Source: an uncultured Bacteroidales bacterium
GTDB taxonomy: Bacteria > Bacteroidota > Bacteroidia > Bacteroidales > Bacteroidaceae
Reading direction: 5' to 3'
NCBI GenBank assembly: GCA_902779085.1
Contig: CACYZY010000002.1
Coordinates: 124,001-188,000 of the forward strand
Length of the DNA: 64,000 nt
Shown: piece after piece, positions 1-9,795 of the stretch
Numbering within the stretch: the stretch's first letter is position 1
Layout of the letters: each line of letters starts with the position of its first letter
The notes under the pieces: model-generated
Databases searched by the model: none
Seen by the model: only the letters and a program-made list of their open reading frames with translations
What the model was told of the DNA's origin: nothing
Program-made: the position numbers and the translations under genes

Positions 1-990
1 AAACTCAGCAACATTTATATGATTTTAATGCTCATCACCACTGTATGGTTGGGTGCTTTGGGTTTTGCAGACGACTATATCAAAATTTTTAAACGCGACA
101 AAGAAGGCTTGCATGGCAAATTCAAAATAATTGGTCAGGTAGGTTTGGGCTTCATTGTGGGTCTTACCCTCTACCTGAGTCCACAGGTGGTAATACGCCA
201 AAACATTGAACTCTCCCGACCAGGACAGGAAAAGGTGGTGGTACATGCCGCTAAGGAGATCAAAGCTACACAGACCACTATCCCCTTCTTCAAGAGCAAC
301 AACCTCGACTATGCAGATATCATGGGCTTCTTGGGTGATTATGCACAGACAGGAGGGTGGATATTGTTCGTCCTGATGACCATCATCGTGGTAACTGCCG
401 TATCTAATGGCGCCAATCTTAACGACGGCATGGATGGTATGGCAACAGGCAACTCGGCAATCATAGGAGTCACTTTAGGCATACTGGCCTATGTGTCATC
501 GCACATCGAATTCGCCACTTATCTGAACATTATGTATATACCTGGCTCAGAAGAGTTGGTAGTATATATACTGGCATTTGTGGGTGCATTGATTGGCTTT
601 TTGTGGTATAATGCTTATCCTGCCCAAGTATTCATGGGCGATACGGGCAGTCTGACTATTGGTGGTATCATTGCTGTAATTGCCATTATCATTCATAAGG
701 AGTTGCTGGTACCTATTCTTTGCGGAGTTTTCCTTGTAGAGAATCTGTCGGTTATCCTGCAACGCTACTACTACAAGGCTGGCAAGAAAAGAGGCGTGAA
801 GCAGCGCTTATTTAAGCGCACACCTATCCACGATCATTTCAGGACTGGCATGGATCTGGTAGAACAAGGATGTAGCGTGAAGTTTCAGAAGCCCGAGCAA
901 CTGCTACATGAGGCAAAGATAACAGTAAGGTTTTGGATTGTGACAATTGTATTGGCAGCCATCACAATCATTACTTTGAAGATAAGATAG
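1..990 (+). CDS. mraY: Phospho-N-acetylmuramoyl-pentapeptide transferase (5' end outside window)
   Basis: MraY transfers phospho-MurNAc-pentapeptide from UDP to undecaprenyl phosphate in the inner membrane, giving lipid I. The frame is open from base 1, so the N-terminus lies outside; about 329 residues are visible, against roughly 420 in Bacteroidales homologues. Visible family motifs are the metal-binding FADDYIK near the start, NLNDGMDGMATG around base 418, MGDTGSLTIGG around base 636, and the histidine motif TPIHDHF around base 820. Hydrophobic helices alternate with these loops as expected of this polytopic enzyme. murD follows after 2 nt, so this is the first visible gene of the dcw operon. 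The identification is firm. Confidence 0.96.
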   Translation, partial: KLSNIYMILMLITTVWLGALGFADDYIKIFKRDKEGLHGKFKIIGQVGLGFIVGLTLYLSPQVVIRQNIELSRPGQEKVVVHAAKEIKATQTTIPFFKSNNLDYADIMGFLGDYAQTGGWILFVLMTIIVVTAVSNGANLNDGMDGMATGNSAIIGVTLGILAYVSSHIEFATYLNIMYIPGSEELVVYILAFVGALIGFLWYNAYPAQVFMGDTGSLTIGGIIAVIAIIIHKELLVPILCGVFLVENLSVILQRYYYKAGKKRGVKQRLFKRTPIHDHFRTGMDLVEQGCSVKFQKPEQLLHEAKITVRFWIVTIVLAAITIITLKIR

Positions 991-992
991 TT

Positions 993-2327
993 ATGAAGAG
1001 AATAGTAGTTTTAGGAGCAGGAGAGAGCGGAGCAGGAGCAGCTGTTCTCGCTAAGGTGAAAGGGTTTGATACATTCGTTTCAGACATGTCGGTTATTAAG
1101 CCTAAATATCAAGAACTGCTGAACCAATATGGCATCGAATGGGAAGAGGGACACCACACGGAAGAGAAGATTCTCAATGCCGACGAAGTGGTAAAAAGTC
1201 CGGGAATTCCAGACACTGCTCCCATTATTGCAAAGTTAAAACAACAAGGTACGCCCATCATTTCAGAAATAGAGTTAGCAGGCAGATATACTAATGCTAA
1301 GATGGTGTGTATTACAGGTTCTAATGGTAAGACCACTACTACTTCACTGATATACCATATTTTCAAAAATGCTGGTTTAAATGTGGGTTTGGCAGGTAAT
1401 ATCGGCAACAGCTTAGCACTGCAAGTTGCTACTGAACAACACGATTATTATGTAATTGAATTGAGTTCCTTCCAGTTGGACAACATGTATGACTTCCGTG
1501 CAAATATAGCTGTCTTGCTGAATATCACGCCCGACCATCTGGATCGCTACGATTTCAAGATGCAGAACTATGTAGATGCCAAGATGCGCATCACTCAGAA
1601 CCAGACCGAAGAGGATGCTTTCATCTATTGGAAAGATGACCCTATCATTGCCAAAGAACTTAAGAAATATGGTTTGAAAGCACAACTGTATCCTTTCTCA
1701 GCCATCAAGGAAGAAGGTTCAATTGCCTATGCAGACGAAGGGGAGGTGTATATCAAAAAACCTTTTGACTTCAACATGGAACAAGAGAAACTGGCTTTGA
1801 GGGGCATACATAACCTCTATAACTCTTTGGCCGCTGGTATATCTGCTAGCGTAGCAGGCATCAGTAAAGAGAACATCCGTCAAGCATTAAGTGACTTCAA
1901 AGGGGTACCTCATCGACTTGAATACATCACCACCATACGAGGGGTAAAGTTTGTCAACGACTCAAAAGCCACCAATGTCAACGCTTGCTGGTATGCTTTG
2001 CAGAGCATGACTACTAAAACAGTCTTAATCTTAGGAGGCACGGACAAAGGCAATGACTATACAGAGATAGAGGACTTAGTAAAAGAGAAATGTGTAGGAT
2101 TGGTATATTTAGGCGTTGACAACGAGAAGTTGCACAAGAGTTTCGACCACCTAGGCATTCCTGTAGCCGATATACATACTGGAATGAAAGAAGCTGTGGA
2201 AGCTGCTTTCAAGATGGCCAACATAGGCGACACTGTATTGCTGAGTCCGTGTTGCGCCAGCTTCGACCTCTTCAAGAATATGGCCGACAGAGGCAATCAA
2301 TTTAGAGAATATGCAATGGCACTATGA
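993..2327 (+). CDS. murD: UDP-N-acetylmuramoyl-L-alanine--D-glutamate ligase
   Basis: This cytoplasmic ATP-dependent ligase adds D-glutamate to UDP-MurNAc-L-Ala. The protein starts MKRIVVLGAGESGAG, a Rossmann-like UDP-binding N-terminus. The ATP-binding loop GSNGKTTTT lies near residue 107, NITPDHLDRY near residue 180, and the C-terminal ligase domain contains NDSKATN and LSPCCASFD. It is 444 residues, normal for MurD. An upstream in-frame ATG at 933 would add 20 residues that overlap mraY and precede the conserved start, so 993 was chosen. It lies 2 nt after mraY and overlaps ftsW by 4 nt (ATGA), which suggests translational coupling. Confidence 0.96.
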   Translation: MKRIVVLGAGESGAGAAVLAKVKGFDTFVSDMSVIKPKYQELLNQYGIEWEEGHHTEEKILNADEVVKSPGIPDTAPIIAKLKQQGTPIISEIELAGRYTNAKMVCITGSNGKTTTTSLIYHIFKNAGLNVGLAGNIGNSLALQVATEQHDYYVIELSSFQLDNMYDFRANIAVLLNITPDHLDRYDFKMQNYVDAKMRITQNQTEEDAFIYWKDDPIIAKELKKYGLKAQLYPFSAIKEEGSIAYADEGEVYIKKPFDFNMEQEKLALRGIHNLYNSLAAGISASVAGISKENIRQALSDFKGVPHRLEYITTIRGVKFVNDSKATNVNACWYALQSMTTKTVLILGGTDKGNDYTEIEDLVKEKCVGLVYLGVDNEKLHKSFDHLGIPVADIHTGMKEAVEAAFKMANIGDTVLLSPCCASFDLFKNMADRGNQFREYAMAL

Positions 2328-3655
2328 ATCTGATTAATTCCATATTCAAAGGAGACAAAGTCATTTGGATGATATTCCTAATGCTCTGTCTGATATCCAT
2401 CACCGAGGTGTTCAGTGCATCGAGTACCTTGACATATGGAAGTCAGAGTCATTGGGGCCCTATCACACAACACAGCATCTTGCTGATGTTTGGTGTCTTC
2501 ATCGTATGGTTCATGCACAACATTCCCTATAAGTGGTTCCGCATCTTTGCCTACCCTTTGTTGCTTGTATCTGTCATCATGTTGATAGTAGTCATGCTGA
2601 TGGGTTTCATTTCCGGCGACCGTGTAAATGGTGCCGCTCGATGGCTCACCTTCTTTGGAGTTGCTTTCCAACCTTCTGAGTTGGCCAAAATGGCAGTCAT
2701 CATCCTCACGGCAGCATTCTTATCAAAGGGACAAACCGAAGACGGGGCAAGTCCACAAGCTTTCAAATGGATTTTGGGAATTACCATCTTTGTTTGCGTC
2801 CTCATCGTACCTGAGAACTACTCTACAGGAGCTTTACTTTTTGCCACAGTGTTCCTGATGATGATCATAGGTAGGATACAATGGAGAAAAATTTTGTTAT
2901 TGGGAGGCTCATTGGGAGCTATCGCATTGCTATTTGTGAGTTTCCTCGCCATTACACCTGATAACACTTTAGAGCAGATACCTATGGGGCATCGTTTTAC
3001 CACAGTAAAACACCGTCTTATTAACTTCGGAGAAGAGAAGGTGCCTGCTGCAAAATACGACATCCAAGGTGATGGAGCCCAAGTAGCTCATGCCCGTATC
3101 GCAATTGCCACCAGTAATGTAGTGGGCAAAGGGCCAGGAAACTCTGTAGAACGCGATTTCCTCTCTCAGGCTTACTCCGACTTTATTTTTGCCATTATCA
3201 TCGAGGAATTGGGTCTAATAGGTGGAATCTTCGTTGTTTTTCTGTATATTTGCCTATTGATACGAACAGGAAAGATAGCCCAGAAATGCGACAGAACATT
3301 TCCTGCATTCCTAGTGTTAGGTATAGCGTTGTTGTTAGTGATGCAGGCAACATTCAATATGTGCGTGGCAGTAGGATTGGTGCCAGTTACAGGTCAGCCT
3401 TTACCACTCATTAGTAAGGGTGGTACATCCACCTGGATTAACTGTGCTTATATCGGCATGATTCTCAGTGTGAGCAGATATACTGCTAAACTGGAGGAAG
3501 AAAGGGAAGCTATGGCTGAAGCAGCTGCCCAATTAGGAGAAGCAGAAGAGGGCATTGAAGAAATAGGCGAGTCAGTAGAAACACCTATAAGCGAGTCACA
3601 AACGGCTTTCGAACCTGGTATGAAAGAGGCAAATAACGACACGTTAATGGAATAA
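2324..3655 (+). CDS. ftsW: FtsW, SEDS-family peptidoglycan glycosyltransferase of the divisome
   Basis: FtsW polymerises septal glycan strands from lipid II together with a class B PBP. The 443-residue protein has about ten hydrophobic segments and the SEDS signature PLISKGGTSTW near residue 365. After the last helix there is an acidic cytoplasmic tail of roughly 60 residues rich in E and A, longer than in E. coli FtsW. The start overlaps the murD stop by 4 nt and murG follows after 26 nt. Its location between murD and murG favours FtsW over RodA. Confidence 0.94.
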   Translation: MNLINSIFKGDKVIWMIFLMLCLISITEVFSASSTLTYGSQSHWGPITQHSILLMFGVFIVWFMHNIPYKWFRIFAYPLLLVSVIMLIVVMLMGFISGDRVNGAARWLTFFGVAFQPSELAKMAVIILTAAFLSKGQTEDGASPQAFKWILGITIFVCVLIVPENYSTGALLFATVFLMMIIGRIQWRKILLLGGSLGAIALLFVSFLAITPDNTLEQIPMGHRFTTVKHRLINFGEEKVPAAKYDIQGDGAQVAHARIAIATSNVVGKGPGNSVERDFLSQAYSDFIFAIIIEELGLIGGIFVVFLYICLLIRTGKIAQKCDRTFPAFLVLGIALLLVMQATFNMCVAVGLVPVTGQPLPLISKGGTSTWINCAYIGMILSVSRYTAKLEEEREAMAEAAAQLGEAEEGIEEIGESVETPISESQTAFEPGMKEANNDTLME

Positions 3656-3681
3656 CGATAATTGACCATATACTAAAGAAA

Positions 3682-4827
3682 ATGGATAATAAAGGGGAAA
3701 CAACAAATCGAGCACCAAGGGTAATCATCAGTGGAGGCGGCACAGGTGGACACATCTTTCCTGCTGTTTCTATTGCCAATGCCATCAAGGGACTGAGACC
3801 TGATGCAGAAATACTATTCGTAGGAGCAGAAGGACGCATGGAGATGCAAAGGGTGCCAGATGCTGGCTATCGTATCATCGGCTTGCCCATCGCTGGTTTC
3901 GACAGGAAACATCTCTGGAAGAATTTTGCCGTATTGGTGAAGATTGCTCGCAGCCAATGGAAAGCTCGTAGCATCATCAAGGAGTTCAAGCCCGACATTG
4001 CCGTAGGCGTGGGTGGTTTTGCCAGTGGTCCTACACTGAAAACAGCTTCTATGATGGGCATCCCTACCCTCTTGCAGGAGCAGAATTCGTATGCAGGTGT
4101 CACTAACAAACTCTTGGCTAAGAAAGCAAAGAAGATTTGTGTGGCCTATGAGGGTATGGAGAAGTTCTTCCCTTCCGATAAGATTATCATGACGGGTAAT
4201 CCCGTACGCCAGAACCTGTTGGCAAACAAATATACTAAAGCAGAGGCATTGCAGACTTTTGGATTCAACACAAACAAAAAAACCATATTGGTTTTGGGTG
4301 GTAGCTTAGGCGCAAGAACCATCAACCAAACATTGATGAATGCCATTGAAACCATCAAAACCAACCCCGACATCCAGATTATCTGGCAAACAGGAAAAAT
4401 TTATATTGATGAAATCCGTAAAAAACTGGAAGAGATTACTAATAGTCAAGGACCTATACCCAATCTGTTTGTTACTGACTTCATCAAAGAGATGGATAAA
4501 GCCTATACAGCTGCCGATCTGGTAATCTCCAGAGCCGGAGCTGGTTCTATCTCAGAGTTCTGTCTGTTAGAAAAACCAGTCATATTGGTACCTTCACCAA
4601 ATGTGGCAGAAGACCACCAAACAAAGAATGCATTAGCATTGTCAACCAAAAATGCAGCTATCTATGTGAAAGATGCTGAGGCACAAGAGAGATTGATTCC
4701 TGTAGCCTTTGAGACGGTAAAAGATGATGCCAAGTTAGCATCATTGCAACAGAACATCGCCAAATTGGCTTTGCCCGATTCAGCTAAGGTCATTGCTCAA
4801 GAGGTGCTGAAAATAATTGAGTGTTGA
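3682..4827 (+). CDS. murG: UDP-GlcNAc:lipid I N-acetylglucosaminyltransferase
   Basis: MurG adds GlcNAc to lipid I to make lipid II on the inner face of the cytoplasmic membrane (GT28 family, GT-B fold). The N-terminal glycine-rich loop GGGTGGHIFPA is near residue 19, the second loop GVGGFASGP near residue 111, and the UDP-GlcNAc motif SRAGAGSISEF near residue 283. The length of 381 residues is slightly above the usual ~360, owing to a short polar N-terminal leader before the first strand. It sits 26 nt after ftsW and 21 nt before murC, in the same transcript. Confidence 0.96.
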   Translation: MDNKGETTNRAPRVIISGGGTGGHIFPAVSIANAIKGLRPDAEILFVGAEGRMEMQRVPDAGYRIIGLPIAGFDRKHLWKNFAVLVKIARSQWKARSIIKEFKPDIAVGVGGFASGPTLKTASMMGIPTLLQEQNSYAGVTNKLLAKKAKKICVAYEGMEKFFPSDKIIMTGNPVRQNLLANKYTKAEALQTFGFNTNKKTILVLGGSLGARTINQTLMNAIETIKTNPDIQIIWQTGKIYIDEIRKKLEEITNSQGPIPNLFVTDFIKEMDKAYTAADLVISRAGAGSISEFCLLEKPVILVPSPNVAEDHQTKNALALSTKNAAIYVKDAEAQERLIPVAFETVKDDAKLASLQQNIAKLALPDSAKVIAQEVLKIIEC

Positions 4828-4848
4828 TAGATTAGAGTTGAGAGCTAT

Positions 4849-6228
4849 ATGAAAAAAATAGAAGATATAAAAGCCGTGTATTTTGTGGGTGCAGGAGGCA
4901 TCGGCATGAGTGCACTTATCCGCTATTTCCTGTCAAGAGGCAAGATAGTAGCTGGTTACGACCGCACTCCATCCGAGCTTACCAAACGACTAATAGAAGA
5001 AGGAGCACAAATTCATTACGAGGAGAATGTGAACCTTATTCCACAGGCATGTCGCGACAAAGAGACCACATTGGTTGTCTATACACCTGCCATTCCTCAC
5101 AACCATGCAGAACTCTGCTACTTTAATGATAATGGCTTTGAGGTGAAGAAACGTTCACAGGTACTGGGACTCATCACACACGACAGCAAAGGCCTGTGCG
5201 TAGCTGGTACTCATGGGAAAACCACTACCTCCACTATGTTGGCTCACCTGCTGCATCAATCGCATGTGGGTTGCACAGCCTTTCTGGGCGGTATATCCAA
5301 GAACTACGGCACCAACTTGTTACTCTCAGCGACCAGCCCCTTTACAGTTATAGAGGCTGATGAATTCGACCGTTCGTTCCATTGGCTCTCGCCATATATG
5401 AGTGTGGTAACTGCTACCGATCCCGACCACTTGGATATCTACGGTACCTACGAAGCCTATCTGGAGAGTTTTCGCCACTATACCAGTCTGATACAACCTG
5501 GTGGTGTATTGCTCATCCACACAGGTCTTGCCCTACAACCCAATGTACAGGAGGGAGTAAAGACTTATACTTATGCACGTAAAGAAGGCGATTTTCATGC
5601 TACCAACGAACGCATAGGCAATGGTGAGATTTTTATCGATTTCATCGGACCTGACGTAGAAATTAAGGACATCCAATTGGGTGTACCTATGAGCATTAAT
5701 ATAGAAAATGGAGTCGCAGCTATGGCATTGGCACACCTTAATGGCGTTACTGACGAAGAAATTCGCAAGGGCATGAAGAGCTTTGCGGGTGTTGACCGAA
5801 GGTTTGATTTCAAGCTCAAAACCGACAAGGTGGCTTTACTCAGCGACTATGCCCACCACCCTGCCGAGATTGCACAAAGTGCTAAATCCATCCGTGAGTT
5901 GTATGCCGACAAAAAAATAACAGCAGTGTTCCAGCCTCATCTCTATACGCGCACACGTGATTTATATAAGGAATTTGCTGAGGCCCTATCACTGTTCGAC
6001 GAGGTAATCCTCACCGACATATATCCTGCTCGCGAGGAACCAATACCAGGTGTTACGAGCCAATTGATATACGACCTGCTTCGCCCAGGAATAGAGAAAA
6101 CGCTCTGCAAGAAAGACGAGGTAGCTGGTATATTGGCACAAGGAGGACGACAGGTAGTCATCATTTTGGGTGCTGGTGATTTGGACAACAAAATGGACGA
6201 ATTTACTCACATACTTGATAAAGCATGA
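4849..6228 (+). CDS. murC: UDP-N-acetylmuramate--L-alanine ligase
   Basis: MurC is the first amino acid ligase of peptidoglycan precursor synthesis, joining L-alanine to UDP-MurNAc with ATP. Motifs include the N-terminal dinucleotide-like loop GAGGIGMSAL near residue 16, the P-loop GTHGKTTTS near residue 120, EADEFDRSF, and the C-terminal DYAHHPAEI near residue 334. It is 459 residues, a normal length. An Mpl-type ligase was considered, but the dcw position and the motifs favour MurC. The stop overlaps the ftsQ start by 4 nt (ATGA). Confidence 0.95.
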   Translation: MKKIEDIKAVYFVGAGGIGMSALIRYFLSRGKIVAGYDRTPSELTKRLIEEGAQIHYEENVNLIPQACRDKETTLVVYTPAIPHNHAELCYFNDNGFEVKKRSQVLGLITHDSKGLCVAGTHGKTTTSTMLAHLLHQSHVGCTAFLGGISKNYGTNLLLSATSPFTVIEADEFDRSFHWLSPYMSVVTATDPDHLDIYGTYEAYLESFRHYTSLIQPGGVLLIHTGLALQPNVQEGVKTYTYARKEGDFHATNERIGNGEIFIDFIGPDVEIKDIQLGVPMSINIENGVAAMALAHLNGVTDEEIRKGMKSFAGVDRRFDFKLKTDKVALLSDYAHHPAEIAQSAKSIRELYADKKITAVFQPHLYTRTRDLYKEFAEALSLFDEVILTDIYPAREEPIPGVTSQLIYDLLRPGIEKTLCKKDEVAGILAQGGRQVVIILGAGDLDNKMDEFTHILDKA

Positions 6229-6968
6229 GCATTAAAATGAGAATATTGCTATCCTTGGTGATGCTGTTGATTATCGCTTATCTCTGCACTGCCTCAACCG
6301 TTTTCAACAAGAAGCCGGTAGGATTGGTGTGCAGTGAGATAGAGGTCACCACCAAAGATTCCACTTTCTCAGACTTGTTTACTCCACACAGTGTGGCAGA
6401 TATCTTAAAACAGAAGAAACTCAACCCCATCGGCAAGGACATTGATAGTGTAAGTACATTGCTTATGGAACGAGAGCTTAGCCAGAACCCACTAATTGAC
6501 AATGTAGAGTGCTATAAGACACCAAGTGGGAAAATACGCATCGATATCAGTCAGAAAACCCCTGTGTTACGTGTATTCAATAATAATGGCGAGAACTTCT
6601 TGGTAGACAATAAAGGAAGTATCATGCCTCAAGTAACAAGCAACGCCTTTCATCTGACGGTAGTGACAGGACAAGCATCAAAAACTTTTTGTGCCAGTAA
6701 GTTGTATGAGTTGGGGGTATTTCTCCAGAACGATCCATTCTGGAAAGCACAGGCAGAGCAGATCAACGTGGTGTCAGGTGGCAACATAGAGATTGTACCT
6801 CGTGTGGGTAATCACATTATCTATCTTGGTCAACTCGATGACTACGAAAATAAACTGCGTCGTGTTGAGAAATTTTATACCAAAGCGCTCAACAAGATTG
6901 GTTGGAACAAATATGAGCGCATCAACGTGGAGCTGAGCAATCAGATTATTTGTACGAAGAGAAAATAA
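6225..6968 (+). CDS. ftsQ: Cell division protein FtsQ
   Basis: FtsQ is a bitopic divisome protein linking cytoplasmic and periplasmic division factors. The 247-residue product has a single N-terminal membrane helix (about residues 5-24) and then a periplasmic region beginning with a POTRA-like segment (ADILKQKKLNPIGKDIDSV) and a beta-rich domain. Sequence conservation in FtsQ is low, so the call rests on topology, length and position between murC and ftsA. A second in-frame ATG lies 12 nt downstream of the first; the first overlaps murC in the usual coupled manner. Confidence 0.88.
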   Translation: MSIKMRILLSLVMLLIIAYLCTASTVFNKKPVGLVCSEIEVTTKDSTFSDLFTPHSVADILKQKKLNPIGKDIDSVSTLLMERELSQNPLIDNVECYKTPSGKIRIDISQKTPVLRVFNNNGENFLVDNKGSIMPQVTSNAFHLTVVTGQASKTFCASKLYELGVFLQNDPFWKAQAEQINVVSGGNIEIVPRVGNHIIYLGQLDDYENKLRRVEKFYTKALNKIGWNKYERINVELSNQIICTKRK

Positions 6969-6980
6969 AACTTTAGATAT

Positions 6981-8444
6981 ATGGCAACAACAGAATTTAT
7001 CGCGGCTATTGAATTAGGGTCATCCAAGATTACCGGCATTGCTGGTAAGCGTGATACTGACGGCAGCATCTCCGTACTGGCCTTCGCACAGGACGACGCC
7101 TCACAATTTGTGCATAAAGGTGTGATATTCAATATCGACAAAGCCGCGACTGCACTCAGTGACATCATTATAAAGCTGGAAACCCAGCTTCGTAATTCTA
7201 CTATCGCCAAGGTTTATGTTGGTATAGGGGGCAGGACGTTGCGCACCATAGAGAATCAGGTGAGCCGTACAGTTACTGGCGAGGAGAAAATATCCGAAGA
7301 CCTGGTGTTCTCTATCAGCGACGAGAACCTTGCATACCCTTATGATGAATTCGACATCTTGGATGTTGAGCCACAGGAATACAAAATTGACAATCGATTA
7401 GTACCTGACCCAGTAGGAGTAGCAGGAAAAGAGATTACTGCCCACTTCCTTAACATCGTAGCCAAGAAGATGATGAAGAAGAACTTGGAGCTGTCGTTAC
7501 AGCAAGGACATGCTACGGTGGCCGAAATGCTGTTGGCACCCAAGGCATTGGCAAATGCTGTACTCACAGAATCCGACCGTCGCTTGGGTTGCGCTCTCGT
7601 AGATATAGGTGCAGATACGACAACCGTAAGCGTCTATAAAAACAACATCCTGCGTTACCTCACCGTCATTCCGCTGGGTAGTGCGAATATTACACAAGAC
7701 ATCGTTTCACTTCAGATGGCCGATGAAGATGCCGAACAGTTTAAGTTGCTATATGGCGACGCATTGGTGGCTGAGGAAGAAATTGACAAGAGCGAGGAAT
7801 ATACGTTGGACAACGGACAAGCTATCTCGAAAGACTTGCTAAACGACATCGTTTCTGCCCGTGCAGAAGAAATTTTAGTAAACGTGTGGAACCAAATTCA
7901 AATATCTGGCTATGATGATAAGCTCACAGCTGGTGTGTTCTTCACGGGTGGTGGCAGCAATCTCAAGAACTTGGAAGAAGCCTTCAAGAAGATTTGTCGC
8001 GATGACCGAATGAAAATCAAGACCATCAAGTTTATCCCTGATGTAGTAAGGGGCTACGGCAACGACATCAAACGCAACGGTACCCTCTGCACACTATTTG
8101 GTTTACTGTTAGCAGGCAAGGAAAACTGTAGTCTCGACAAGCCAGAGCCAGTAGAGGAAAAGTTCGAAATTCCAGCTTCAGGACAGGTTGACATGTTTGC
8201 TAACGATAAAGACCTGAAAGAGCAGGAAGCCAAAATCCTTGCTGACAAGGCTGCTGAGGAAGAGCGTATACGCCAACTTAGAGAAAGTGAAGAAGAGAAA
8301 GCCCGCAGAGCAGAAGAGGCTGAACGCAAACGTAAGGAACGCGAGCGTAAGAAGAACAGTTTCATCAACCGATTCAAGAGAGGCTTTGACAGTCTATCAG
8401 GCGAGCTGTTTGGCTCTGATGACACCAGCGATACTTTAAACTAA
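6981..8444 (+). CDS. ftsA: Cell division protein FtsA
   Basis: FtsA is an actin-like ATPase that anchors FtsZ to the membrane. The N-terminus AAIELGSSKITG is the phosphate-1 loop; VDIGADTTTVSVY near residue 207 is phosphate-2 and FTGGGSNLKNLE near residue 314 the adenosine motif. At 487 residues it is longer than E. coli FtsA (420) because of a charged Lys/Glu/Arg coiled-coil-like tail (about residues 415-460), followed by a C-terminal amphipathic helix NSFINRFKRGFDSL that would be the membrane-targeting sequence. ftsZ follows after 15 nt. Confidence 0.96.
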   Translation: MATTEFIAAIELGSSKITGIAGKRDTDGSISVLAFAQDDASQFVHKGVIFNIDKAATALSDIIIKLETQLRNSTIAKVYVGIGGRTLRTIENQVSRTVTGEEKISEDLVFSISDENLAYPYDEFDILDVEPQEYKIDNRLVPDPVGVAGKEITAHFLNIVAKKMMKKNLELSLQQGHATVAEMLLAPKALANAVLTESDRRLGCALVDIGADTTTVSVYKNNILRYLTVIPLGSANITQDIVSLQMADEDAEQFKLLYGDALVAEEEIDKSEEYTLDNGQAISKDLLNDIVSARAEEILVNVWNQIQISGYDDKLTAGVFFTGGGSNLKNLEEAFKKICRDDRMKIKTIKFIPDVVRGYGNDIKRNGTLCTLFGLLLAGKENCSLDKPEPVEEKFEIPASGQVDMFANDKDLKEQEAKILADKAAEEERIRQLRESEEEKARRAEEAERKRKERERKKNSFINRFKRGFDSLSGELFGSDDTSDTLN

Positions 8445-8459
8445 AGAAAAAATATCATT

Positions 8460-9764
8460 ATGGAAAATATAGTACACTTTGATTTCAGTTCCAATCCCAA
8501 CGATACCCCTAAAATCATCAAGGTCATCGGTGTGGGAGGTGGTGGCGGCAACGCCGTGAAGCACATGTATCAAGAAGGTATCCATGATGTTACCTTTGCC
8601 CTCTGCAATACCGACTTGCAGGCATTGCGTCAGTCGGAGATTCCAGTTAAAATACAGCTGGGCCCAAAGACCACCCAAGGTTTAGGAGCCGGTAACGACC
8701 CTAAGGTAGCACGTGAGGCTGCAGAAGAAAGTATAGAGGAAATCCGCAGCCTGCTCGAAGACGGTACTCAAATGGTGTTTGTCACCGCAGGTATGGGTGG
8801 CGGTACTGGTACAGGTGCTGCTCCTGTAGTAGCACGCATTGCCAAAGAAATGGACAAACTTACCGTAGGTATAGTAACCATCCCGTTCCTTTTCGAGCGC
8901 AACCGCAAGATCATGCAGGCCCTCGAAGGTGTGGAAGAGATGCAGAAGAATGTAGATGCTCTGTTGGTTATCAACAACGAACGTTTGCGCGAAATCTATA
9001 CCGATGGTATTACCACTATGCGTGAAGCTTTTGCCAAAGCAGATGATATACTATCTGTAGCTACAAAGAGCATTGCCGAGATGATTACAATGGAAGGAAA
9101 TATCAACCTTGACTTCCGCGATGTGAAAAAGATTCTCAAGAACGGAGGTGTGGCCATCATGTCAACAGGTATTGCCAGTGGTGAGCGCCGCTTGAAGCAT
9201 GCCATTGATGATGCCTTGAAATCTCCGTTGCTCAACGACAACGACATCTCAAAGGCCAAAAAGATTTTGTTTAACATCTCATGGAGCAAAGATGCACCTC
9301 TGCTCATCGAAGAGACCAACGAAATCGACAGCTTCATGGAGAGCCTTGACAAGAACATCGAGGTAATCTGGGGTGAAGCAGAAGACCCATCATTGGGTGA
9401 GAATGTCAAGTTCACCGTACTGGCCACAGGTTTTGGTTCATCCAGCATTCCAGGTATGGAGCAGCTGCAACACCAACGCTCTAAAGAAGAGGTTGAAGCC
9501 CAAGAAGAGCGTGAGGCACAAGAGCAAGAGCGCATCGACCGCATCTACGGACGCAACACACAGAAAAAGCGCCCTCACCATCTGCCTTATATACTCACTG
9601 CTGATGACTTCGACAACGACGAACTCATACAGGCCATTGAGAACAGTCCTACTTACCTGCGCAATCGTACTACCCTTAACCAGTTGAAGGAGAAGTCGAC
9701 CGAAACAGTAAAACCCGTTGATGAAACGCCAGTCAATGACGACGGCATCATCCACTTTGGATAA
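8460..9764 (+). CDS. ftsZ: Cell division protein FtsZ
   Basis: FtsZ is the tubulin-like GTPase that forms the division ring. The glycine-rich start VIGVGGGGGNAVKHM, the tubulin signature GMGGGTGTGAAPVVA near residue 105, and NLDFRDVKKIL (T7 loop region) near residue 213 are all intact. The product is 434 residues: the GTPase core to about residue 320, then a charged linker rich in E/Q/R and a C-terminal segment ending SPTYLRNR...DDGIIHFG. It shares the dcw transcript with ftsA. Confidence 0.98.
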   Translation: MENIVHFDFSSNPNDTPKIIKVIGVGGGGGNAVKHMYQEGIHDVTFALCNTDLQALRQSEIPVKIQLGPKTTQGLGAGNDPKVAREAAEESIEEIRSLLEDGTQMVFVTAGMGGGTGTGAAPVVARIAKEMDKLTVGIVTIPFLFERNRKIMQALEGVEEMQKNVDALLVINNERLREIYTDGITTMREAFAKADDILSVATKSIAEMITMEGNINLDFRDVKKILKNGGVAIMSTGIASGERRLKHAIDDALKSPLLNDNDISKAKKILFNISWSKDAPLLIEETNEIDSFMESLDKNIEVIWGEAEDPSLGENVKFTVLATGFGSSSIPGMEQLQHQRSKEEVEAQEEREAQEQERIDRIYGRNTQKKRPHHLPYILTADDFDNDELIQAIENSPTYLRNRTTLNQLKEKSTETVKPVDETPVNDDGIIHFG

Positions 9765-9795
9765 CAATTATTATATAACATAAAACGTAAACAAT

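Noticed and set aside
8996..9544. A 182-residue minus-strand frame rich in Ser and Arg
   Set aside because: Antisense shadow of ftsZ; its composition reflects the complementary codons.
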